This document shows, one piece after another, positions 41,904 through 64,000 of a DNA stretch of 64,000 bases. The position numbers were made by a program, and so were the translations under genes. The notes under the pieces were generated by a model. That model was not told the origin of the DNA. It did no database searches and saw only the letters and a program-made list of their open reading frames with translations. Location of the stretch: positions 15,785,543-15,849,542 of the forward strand of contig NC_089322.1 in the NCBI RefSeq assembly GCF_036669915.1, read 5' to 3'. Each line of letters starts with the position of its first letter. Within the stretch, counting starts at the first letter, position 1. This stretch comes from Pocillopora verrucosa (Eukaryota; Cnidaria; Anthozoa; Scleractinia; Pocilloporidae).

Positions 41904-42295
41904 GGGCGTCTACAAAACGAAGACCGAAGACCAAAGACCGAAGACCGAAGATCGAAAAACGAAGACCCTAATTTTTTTGCCCGAATAAGGCACGGACAGT
42001 TAAAAAACCAAGCCAAAGCGTTCCTCAGCGCAAACAGATGTAAAAATACGACCCCCTGAATCTACAAAACGAAGACCCTTACTAAAAAGGCTTTGTTAGA
42101 CCCTAATTGACGCGAAATCAAGGGGGTCTTCGTTTTGTAGAAAAGACCCCCTGAATCTATAAAACGAAGACCCTCACTAAAACGCTTTGTCAGACGCCAA
42201 TTGACGCGAAATCAATGGGGTCTTCGTTCTGTAGAAAAAGCCCCCTGAATCTATAAAACGAAGATCCTTGCTAAAACGCTTTGTCAGACCCCGGG
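41904..42295. repeat. array of CTACAAAACGAAGAC inverted/direct units
   Basis: It starts with several tandem GAAGACC.. units (41915-41965). Three copies of a unit of about 95 bp follow, beginning CCCCCTGAATCTACAAAACG (about 42052, 42146, 42241), with the inverted form GGGTCTTCGTTTTGTAG between them. The inverted arms suggest a small transposable element that expanded in tandem. Confidence 0.8.
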
Positions 42296-42307
42296 GAAGT
42301 GTAAGTG

Positions 42308-42345
42308 TATTTTCAATAAACTCTTATTGTATTGTATTGTATTGT
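42308..42345 (+). repeat. (ATTGT)n microsatellite after an AATAAA-like tail
   Basis: AATAAACTCTTATTGTATTG with further TATTG units. The form resembles the 3' tail of a non-LTR element, but no reverse-transcriptase sequence precedes it. Confidence 0.5.
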
Positions 42346-42554
42346 ACCACTCGCACTGTTATCGTAGCTACGTTTCGTGGCATCAAGTGAATCCAACATG
42401 GCATCTTTCTTCACAAGCAGTTTGTATCCATTACAGTTTTGTTCTTCAGACTCACGGTAGTAGTGTTGTTAAATAGATTGGATAGAGTATATGCAGTTTG
42501 GTTTCAGATTTTAGACTTTGCCTTATACAACAAGTGTACGTTTTTCAACTAAGA

Positions 42555-42628
42555 CATTGGCATACTTGGCACACAAGGCATACAAGGCATACAAGGCATA
42601 CAAGGCATACAAGGCATACAAGGCTTTC
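42555..42628 (+). repeat. 9-bp minisatellite (ACAAGGCAT)n
   Basis: Five to six near-perfect ACAAGGCAT units, followed by diverged GGCTTTC units. The short ORFs here (KAY or HTR repeats) are translations of the repeat and not genes. Confidence 0.85.
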
Positions 42629-42824
42629 ATGGCTTTCAAGCGTTCGCGACTCAATCCGTTCCAAAATTACCGCTCAATAACATATTTTAGTGTGGATTGG
42701 CCGCGAACAATACGTCTGTGTATGCGTCTGTAAGTATTTTGAGCGTTTGCGCCATAATGCTCCAGGTGATCGTAATCCAAACACGTTGAAATACAAAACG
42801 ACTGACAAAAGAGTTTTGTAAGCA

Positions 42825-43533
42825 AAAATCTAGTGGTTCGTCATGTGACCCGGCCCTGTCCCTGCATGACAACGTCAATCACCATCAAAATAACACGCGT
42901 GATCAGCTTGTGAACACCTAATTGGATCACAGTTAGTTGTCATGGTGTTGAGGGCCCAATGACCTCTGGGTACTATTGCGCAATTTTTTCCATTTTGTGG
43001 CGTAGGAAAAAGAAAAAGACGACAAAAAAACAAAGGCATTTTATGTCTAGGCTACCACAGGTATCCCAGTAAAATCTCGTGGTTTGTCATGTGACCCGGC
43101 CCTGTCCGTGCATGACAACGTCAATCATCACCAATATAACACGCGTGATCAGCATATGAACACCTAATTGGATCACAGTTAGTTGTCATGGTGTTGGGGG
43201 CCCAATGACCACTGGGTACTATTGCGCAATTTTTTCCATTTTGTGGCGTAGGAAAAAAAAAAAGACGACAAAAAAACAAAGGCATTTTATGACTAGGCTA
43301 CCACAGGTATCCCAGTAAAATCTCGTGGTTTGTCATGTGACCCGGCCCTGTCCGTGCATGACAACGTCAATCATCATCAATATAACACGCGTGATCAGCA
43401 TATGAACACCTAATTGGATCACAGTTAGTTGTCATGGTGTTGGGGGCCCAATGACCACTGGGTACTATTGCGCAATTTTTCCATTTTGTGGCGGAGGACT
43501 GATGACTGGGCTACCACAGGTATCCCAATAAAT
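42825..43533 (+). repeat. three tandem copies of a 246-bp module
   Basis: The units are 42825-43070, 43071-43316 and 43317-43533. The last lacks about 30 bp of the AAAAGACGACAAAAAAAC region. Each contains GTCATGTGACCCGG, ACACGCGTGATCAGC and CAGGTATCCCA. A single copy lies at 28159-28417. Units 2 and 3 are more alike than either is to unit 1, consistent with stepwise duplication. Confidence 0.9.
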
Positions 43534-44375
43534 ACGGTAATGAACAACTTTTAAAAGTTTGAAAAAACTTATACGAAAAAGGTGTGAAGTAATGCAACTT
43601 AATTTTTCTTGTGCTTGTTTCAAACAATTTATTTACGGTAAGATTTTTTTGCCACGCAGGTGGTAAATTGTGATCTATTCGTTGTTGTTTTAAAACTTCG
43701 AGTAATTCTGAGGGAAGCTTTGGAAATATTTCCGTGTTATAAAACGGCGCCAAAGTCTCAAATGTAATCTTCCGTTTTCGCCACTGTTTTCTTTATTCAG
43801 GAACTGTATTATCGGTGTGTTATGGAGCATTGTAGAAATCTTGCCGAGATTGTCAATTCTGATAACATATTTGCATACTCTTTCAATGAGATTTTAGGAA
43901 GCATAAGATCTCGTTAAAAACGTTTGCATTCCCAGACATATTCTTAAAGATTTTCTTCAATTAGCCGCGATCAAAGACACGAGCATTGCAAACGTATTTA
44001 TTTTTTCAACTTTTTTTCAGTTCTAAGTAGAAGGATGAAGAGTTTATCCTGAATTCTCAAAAGTCTCAGAACTGAATTTGATCATTTAGTAGAAAAAACC
44101 ATCTATCTTAATTTGAAACTAAAATTTGATTGACTGCGACTACAGCTTCGAAGAAAAAAGATCAAACTCACGGAGCAGTTAACAAATATTGAGATAACCT
44201 CGTTATTTTAACTTCTGGACTTTTCCTTTCTTTCGTCACTGTCATCTTCCTAATTTCATTTTTTTTTTATTTCTCTATTGTCTGCATTTAATTCTTATTT
44301 TCGCGAACGTCACAGGTTTTTACACCAACGATCAGTCAATAGTTGATTCGAGGAACCTTTCTCTTTGCACTCTTT

Positions 44376-44455
44376 AACCTCGTTCCCAGTGTCTCTCTTC
44401 TTCCCTTCCCTTCTCTCCAAAGGATGGGAAGATTAGAGACCTGGGAAACGAGGTT
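44376..44455. repeat. small hairpin with AACCTCGTTCCCAG arms
   Basis: Left arm AACCTCGTTCCCAG (44376-44389) and right arm CTGGGAAACGAGGTT (44441-44455) are inverted repeats with one extra base, about 80 bp in all. It is probably a tiny MITE. Confidence 0.6.
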
Positions 44456-47400
44456 GTGCAGTTTCTCACTCTTCATCATAACTCTAGAGATGCACATTTT
44501 GAAATTTAGTTACACCTTATCTTTCTTTTGTTATCATTTGTTTATTAGGAGCAACGTTTAATTGTTATTATTTTAACACGTTATTTTGTATTTTCTTGCA
44601 GTTTAATCAATACTCTCATCGATGTCAATGGGAAGATCGAGAAGAGAAGTAGAAGACGAAATCAGACAGACGAAATTTTTTTACCTCAAGAGGGAAAGTT
44701 GGAAGTTAGTTTTTGAGGTAGCAACTGTAATTTAACGCCGCTAACTGTGTTTCAGTATAAATTCGTGAATCTATTTCATCTGGCAAATTCAGAATTTTGG
44801 GGTCGTGACAAAACAAAGCTTACACTGAACAATTTTTGCCAGTTAGGATCTCAGTCTAGTATTACAGAAAATTTGTTACTTCACTGAAGGTGAATTATAA
44901 ATTTCTTTTGACGGAACTTGTAGATTTTATATTACATCGTTTACAAAATTTTTTTGTAAGTTCAGTGACATAGCATGAAACTTTCCTTTCAAATTTTTTG
45001 ATGCAACTGGCTGTTAATTTAGTAATTGGGCTTTCTCAATTCTTGCGTGGTGAAATTCAAGGACTCGGTTGTGTTTTTTTGTGAAAATAGTTTTGTTTCA
45101 AATTTTAATTCAAAGCATTTCAATCAATAATTCTTATCTATTAACATAGTCAGAATTATCTGATTTCTGCTGTTTATGGTCTTTAAATCTTAAGTTTCCT
45201 TTACAAAGTTAGATCTCGCACTTGCTAATTTATCTCGTTAATTTAATGCTCTGCTATAAAATAACCATTTGTTCACTTATTAATAAAGAACTGTGTCAAA
45301 TAAATAAATTTACAAACAAATGCAGATTTTGCCTCTACTTCATTGTCTTTTATCAATTGTACAATAAGCAAAAAAGAATTCGCGCGTTTAAAAGGGCCTG
45401 GTAACAAGTCAAAATATAGGCTATCTCTTTTACATTTTTTTGCGTATGGAGGGTTGCCGAGAGGAAAAAAAATTTCTGCGAATTAATTTGAACGGGATCT
45501 AGTGTTAAAACAAAATATATACTTGATTCTTTTGATGGGAGAAAATCGATTGCACGATGCAAGATTTTTCCCGCCGAAAGACTTAGTATATTTTTTGATC
45601 GCACTCGACAACTCAAAAAGGCAGACTTTTTTTCCACAGAAAATTTCCCACCAAGAGACTTAGTTTTTTCCTTACTCATTCTTAGGATTGGCCCTTTTAA
45701 AAGCGCAGAATATTTGATAAATCATTATTTCTAGCTTGCAAACATCGCTCTCCAAGGCGTGATTCTAACGGATGCATCTAAGAGACACGACTTTATTTCC
45801 TTCATTTCAAGCAATAAACTTGTTGGATCTTTGGACATGTCTTCATGAAACTTCTGCAATCACCTTTCAGACCTGAAATTAAAAGAACTGATTTAATCGC
45901 AATGTTTTCGAGAATAATTTGAGCTGATTATCGATAGGCTTTCTAACCTATCTCTTAAGCTTGCATGTTTCATATACTCATTTCAAGTCATGTGATAACG
46001 CTATAGAGAACTGTTTCTTTCCAATTTCCTCTTATTCACCTAGTCACGTGCATGTGTACGCATAAGTTACAAAAGATAGAGCTGGGAATTCCTTTGAGAT
46101 AGGGCTAGATACAAAAATTCAGGTTTTTTTTTTCAAGGATTTATAGAGCATTTAAGGATTTTAATAATATTAAAAAAATACAGCCAATAGCATAAAAAAC
46201 AAATTTACTTGGTTCTTCCTCCACTGTTTCCAAGCAGGCTCCTCAAAATGCCTCTATGAAAATGCCAAACTCTGCTAACTGTTTCTAGTCGTTATTGTTT
46301 GTTTGAAAGAGATACACGTGAGAAGACAAAGCTGACGTACCACTTACATTGTCTAGTAAATAAATAATTATTTTGAAACAGTTTGAAGGTACTTCCATGC
46401 AAATTCACCACCTGCAGGCAGGAATATGGCATTTTATATAAATTATGTGATTATTTCGAAAAAGATTTTAGAGAAAACTCCGAGACTTCGAGACCGGATA
46501 TATTTTTGGCCATATTTGGGATTTTTGTATCTAGGCCTACCTTGAGAACTGGAATGGGCGACACAAAACATGCAAGCTGAAGAATTTTATGAAAAAAATT
46601 TCCTGTATTATCTTCAACTTCCTCGCTAAACCGATCTCAAAGGTTTTGAAGTTGGAACAACAAAATAACTACTCTAAAATCAAGGCTGGTCCTGGGTAGC
46701 TTTGGTAATTGTCATAAAAAGGGTTGCAGCTTGTTGCAAATTAACGGGTAAAGGTCATAATTTGCATTCTCGAGTAATAGGCTTCATGCACGCTTTTATC
46801 AATTTATCTTTTTTTTCCTTTCAAAGAATTTTTTTCTCTATTCCCCTCATCTAAAGGGGATAAATTGTACACCAAAAATACGTAAAAGGTATAGGTCGGC
46901 GTGCTTTTTCAAGAGCTAAAGACAATCGTTCCTTTTTACCTCGTCCATTGATTGAAAAACAATATCGTGTTCTCGGAATATATGGAATGCGCGCGCGCGC
47001 CTATTTGCCTGATCACGTAATGTGAACGCAAGAATGTACAAATAAGCACGAAATGATAAACTTGGAAACGTAGAAAATGTCAGCACTCAGACATAAGTCG
47101 TTACAATTTTGCAACCGGCTTTCTATAAATGAAAAAGCTTTCAGCCACGACATTGAAATTACCTGATCCCTAAACAGAACGATCAGAAAACTCTACCGAT
47201 GCATCGAAACTGACCAATCACAGCTGACAACGTTTCTTGAGTCTTGCAGGCAATGACAATAATTTTCTCGAATCAGATTTTAATCTTAACAAATTACGAC
47301 TCTTTTTATAATGATGATTTCTGCTCAGGCTATAGAAAAGCAAATTTCAGCTACCTGCTCGTGGAAAATCGTGCTACATGGGTTCTAGCCAAAGAGATAA

Positions 47401-48039
47401 CAGAGATTCTGAAAATTCCCAAATCGCTCATAGCCGAAAATGTTTTTTATTGGTTTTCATCTTAGCTCAATGCCGACCTGGGGAAGTTAGCAGTAAACAT
47501 GGTCCCATTCCCTCGCCTGCATTTCCTCATCTCAAGCTTTGTACCGCTGACCAGCCGAAACACTCAGCAATACTGTGTCCGAGTTAACCCATCAGATGTT
47601 GGCCTCATCTTGCGGCCCGTCTCTCACCTCCCCCTTCCCCCCTACGCTCAGGCCATTATTCTTTTTACGAGACTGCTCGTGCCATCGCGCGCGGGCCGAG
47701 CGGGCGCTGGGCCACGACGCTTCAATAGTATCTAGTTACAATAACATGGGCAAACCTTATGCGAATAAATATATTTTTGATTTCAGACAAACATTTGACA
47801 CGAGTTATGCTGTTGTATAAAGTTGTTCATCAGCTATGAAACTTCAATAAAACTACCCATTATGCCTTGAAGACTACAACCTTAGAAAAATGTTTGTTTT
47901 ATATTCCTCAAAAAATCCAATTTTTAACTGACCTACAAACTACATGTTGGCATCATTTTAGCGCCTCTTGACGTTGATTTGTTGCCTCTAGAAGTTGTTC
48001 CAACTGTTCTTTTGAATACTGTTGAGCAACTATTTTAAA

Positions 48040-48290
48040 TTTACTGTCAAACTGGCTGAGTGAATGATCTGGCTGAGTGACTGATTTAACTGACTGAATG
48101 GCAGACAGAGAGACAGACAGAGACAAACTAAGCTAAACTAACTAACTGACTAAATGACTGTTGTAACTGGCTGACTGACGTACAGACTGGTTGACCGAAT
48201 GACTGGTTTACCTGGGTGACTGACGGACAGACCAAGTGACTGAATGACTGGATATCTGGCTGACTTACGGACTAAGGGGACAAATTTTTA
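48040..48290 (+). repeat. degenerate (TGAC/GACT)n microsatellite
   Basis: Long run of GACTGA, GACAGA and CTGACT-like tetranucleotide units with many substitutions. A similar CAGT-rich tract lies in a KDM5 intron at 62500-62800. Confidence 0.7.
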
Positions 48291-48329
48291 AAGAAACTGT
48301 GGTGCAGCGTCGGTAGGAGAGTATAACCG

Positions 48330-48430
48330 GGTAAGTTAGTATTATCAACTGAGTTGATAAGGTAGATTAGCCTCTGTAAACGAGTTACAAAGCTGACGTT
48401 CAAGCGTTAGCCCTTCGTCAGAGCGAAGTG
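48330..48430 (-). repeat. dispersed repeat, copy 1
   Basis: On the minus strand it reads GACGAAGGGCTAACGCTTGA, then AACGTCAGCTTTG and later TTATCAACTCAGTTGAT. I recall it as a common cnidarian repeat. A decayed relative, with the same order of blocks, lies at 61090-61195. Confidence 0.6.
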
Positions 48431-51231
48431 ACTGGTTTAGCTGGCTATTGTCGAGGCTCTCTAAAAGTACGGAAAATTGTTGGTAACAAACATCGTGTGC
48501 AGGAGAATGAAGTTAGATAACTTACATGAGCTCAAAGAAGACTCCAATTCTGTAACTGCTCGTCTCGTCGCCCTCGTACAACCCTGCCATCCAAAACGGT
48601 CAAACAAGAGCAACCAACATTTTAGCTTTGGCTACCAGGCATTAGGACTGTCGAAGAAATGTTAGGCAACCATTCTACCCGCCTAGAATGTACTGTACGG
48701 TAAGTAGCTTGAAAATAGGCGGTTAGCGAAATTTTGCAAGGCTCCGCGTGGTTGAAACCCTATCAAACCTAAAATGAATATTAAATGAGGACAAAATCTA
48801 TTTGCAATGCAAATCTTACACTCCGCGAGCCTTTTTGTCATTAGGGAGTTAAAGCTGTCAGAGCCTGAGAGATGAATTTTTTCCATAAGTATTTAGCGCG
48901 CGGGTCAATTTTCTATTCTTCATGGTTAGAACTGGTACGCGCGTTGATTGGTCAATTTAGCAGGCCGTATTTCTTTGTACAGCCCGCAAACCCAGAGATA
49001 TCATAAATATCTTATCAACCTCATTTTTTCGGTCAGCACTGTAAGTTACGGAACCTCGTCCTTTCTGCTCGGATTTATGGCCCGCACGCTTCACGCAGGG
49101 GCTATAAATCCTAAAGAATAAATAATAGGTCAGTATTTAGCGAGTAGGTCAATGTGTTCAACGTCTCTCATGGCGGCAGATGTCTTAAGCATAACATGTG
49201 ATCACAGTGTTGAGCTGTTTGTCTTCGGAGCTTCGGGTAAGATTACGCAAATTTATATCCGAAATTTTTAGTTTCGCTACGTTCTCGTTGCAATCGCCGT
49301 TGTGGTTTGCATTTTGCTGGTGAGGATTGCTGATAAGCAGAAGAAGCGCCAGGTAAGGGCGGCATGCACGAGGCAAGCACGAGACTAGTACATGGTACGC
49401 GCAGGGTCAGACCAAGGAGAGCGCGGGACGGGGGTGAGACGCACGAGTGGAGAGGTGAAGACGTGGAAAACAATCGCTTAATAGTCTTCACGCATAATTG
49501 CGTCATTTCCAGGAAATTCAGATTTTCTAAAGCTAGAATTGCTCTGGATATGTAAGATTTAGCTAAAGCTTCTACCATAAGTATAGGGATTTGAGGGGAC
49601 TAAGGAGTCAAGTCCCCTTCGCAAGCTCAACTCATCCCCAGATTTCTTTAAGACTCAGGCAACCGGCGTAAACAGGACTAGAGCGCGATGTGCAAGGGGG
49701 GCCATCACCCAATTCGTAGATCAGGAACAATCAATCGAGCAGTCTCCCCTTCTCGGCGATATCCATTGCGCGAGTCAAAAGAAAATCAGCGGGGGGGGAA
49801 AAAAAAAAAGAAAAGAAAAAAAGAACTGATGTTGGCCGATTCACTCCTAAGGTTCTGAGCAGCGCGCCGACATTGTTTTCCCGCCGAATTGTGTTTTCAC
49901 TCGCGCGACGGAATTCGCCGAAAAAGAAAAACTTCTCGTAGTCTAAACACTCAGTGAACACGAAAATTGTTTTCAAACTATTCTTTTAATTCGCGCAATT
50001 TATTCACAATACTTTAAATATTATGAAAGTTGTTCGCAGCAAACGATTTGTTGAACAGGTCTACAGTGGGCAGTAAAATTCAGTGAAAAACGAGATGAAT
50101 TGGAGGTGGACATGATGGCACGGGGGGAACAGACCAAACTAAATCGAATACGAGGAAACGGTTTAGAAAAATTTACAATCGATTACATCAATGCTGTGGC
50201 TATTTACAAGGCTATAAATAAGCTAAATTTTTTTTGTTATGATAAATTTTGCAACAAAGTAATGATAGTCTTGGTCCTTTTCCGAATAACCAAAGGTAAT
50301 GATTTCGAAACTTGATGTTATCAACAGATTGCTGTGGAAAATTTCATTTACAACAATTAAGATAATGTTCAAATCAATGTGCCAATTTCTCACCACAAAT
50401 TACATTGATTGACAAACTTTTAGTGAGAATATGACCGTTTTAACTCAGCGCAAATTCTCCAACTTGAAATGCAACAGGCTCCAAAAAGAATCTGTGAACA
50501 GATCCGAGTGAACAAAGTTGCACTGTTGCTAAGTGAAAAAATACCGTTCCTTGGTGAAGTCGCGAACGACATTTTGATAATTCATTTCAACAGCTTGAAA
50601 CCAAACTACACTCAGTTACTCTCTATAGGGCCATTTTCATCGTGTATTGCTTCGTTCTGATTAGTCTTAACTACCCAAATTATATCTCTAGCCCTGTGTT
50701 TCTTTAAAAAGGTCGTAACTGTTCTTTGTTTTGGTAAGTAAATCAAGGTAATTAGATATTCAGTATATCATAAGAACAGTCAGCAGTTATAATTTTATCC
50801 AGTTGGCAAACTTGCCTCTACTTCACGCAAAATTCTCGATACACTCGAGGCCGCTTAAACTACGTCGAGCAGCTTTCTAATTGGTAGAAGGAAATCGGAA
50901 ATAGATAGAATCTTCCGAAAACGACCGAGTTTTAATTAATTATTAAATTAGGCACCTTTCGGAAGTGGAAACGGTTGAAACTCTGCCAAAAACTAACGCC
51001 GCTGGTTGAGATTTGCGACGACCCTTGAAATACACAAGTTATCCTACGTGGCTGACAGAGGATAACTTCTCTCGAATAATAATGGCAAACAGTTTTATAA
51101 AAACAGCCTTACCCGGTAACACGGGCCTCGGATTTGGTCTGAAAAATTGCGACAAAAATATGCTCATCAATATTCCGTCTTTAGCTGGAGCAAGTTAAAT
51201 TTAGATTTTTTCCCATCTTGAATATGTGATT

Positions 51232-64000
<12,769 letters not shown>

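Larger units (their letters stand above)
43534..51231. other. 7.7-kb gene-poor stretch
   Basis: I found no exon chain with splice sites and family resemblance on either strand. It contains a GC dinucleotide run at 46988-46999, a G run next to an A/G-only tract at 49791-49825, GC-rich DNA at 47600-47730, and the repeats listed separately. The small minus-strand ORF at 43511-43753 (MAPFYNTEIFPKLPSELLEV...) is the most protein-like one, but it is unsupported. The right end should hold the KDM5 3' UTR. Confidence 0.5.

Noticed and set aside
42498..42733. ORFs with KAY and HTR tripeptide repeats
   Set aside because: Translations of the 9-bp minisatellite.
43511..43753. 80-aa minus-strand ORF, MAPFYNTEIF...
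   Set aside because: Plausible composition but no homology recalled and no neighbouring exon. Left unannotated.

Overview
The window is eukaryotic nuclear DNA with many introns, AT-rich non-coding sequence and a dense load of short mobile elements. The protein genes are animal-like. I recognise several repeat families (tRNA-headed SINEs; about 210-bp elements with ends like TTAACCCTTTAACTCCCA; a 137-bp palindrome; a solo LTR; a CR1/L2-like LINE tail) from stony-coral sequence. A scleractinian coral is therefore the best guess. That is an inference from memory of the repeats, not a database match.

Layout, left to right. (1) 586-3578, minus: an unrecognised small coiled-coil protein in at least eight exons, probably running off the left edge. 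(2) 6357-8114, minus: a single-exon membrane protein with about 12 helices, tentatively otopetrin-like. (3) 8753-15612, plus: PRPF18, a second-step splicing factor, complete in 15 exons (349 aa). (4) 16382-19321, minus: a three-exon endonuclease/exonuclease/phosphatase (EEP) protein of 460 aa. A Cys-rich segment and two membrane helices sit inside its catalytic domain. (5) 20017-20844, minus: a conserved uncharacterised single-exon protein of 275 aa, head-to-head with (6) 20919-24810, plus: THOC7, a THO/TREX mRNA-export subunit, complete in nine exons (202 aa). (7) 25260-31074, plus: two candidate first exons of a type II membrane protein. (8) 28517-29032, plus: a histone H2B-like relic split by a solo LTR with an intact target-site duplication. 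(9) 31558-36897, minus: a 1779-aa TPR-CHAT protein with about 28 near-identical 40-aa repeats and an apparently intact His/Cys protease dyad. (10) 36898-51231: a 14-kb stretch of repeats without a convincing gene. (11) 51232-64000, minus: KDM5, the JmjC histone H3K4 demethylase, with 21 exons in the window; its N-terminal JmjN/ARID part lies off the right edge.

The genes are separate transcription units, not an operon. Two housekeeping RNA-processing genes (PRPF18, THOC7) and a chromatin regulator (KDM5) are conserved anchors. Between them lie lineage-specific genes: the TPR-CHAT protein and the membrane-interrupted EEP protein. These two are the strongest candidates for undescribed biology.

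All splice models were built by eye from GT/AG sites, reading-frame continuity and recalled family sequences. No search or folding program was run.
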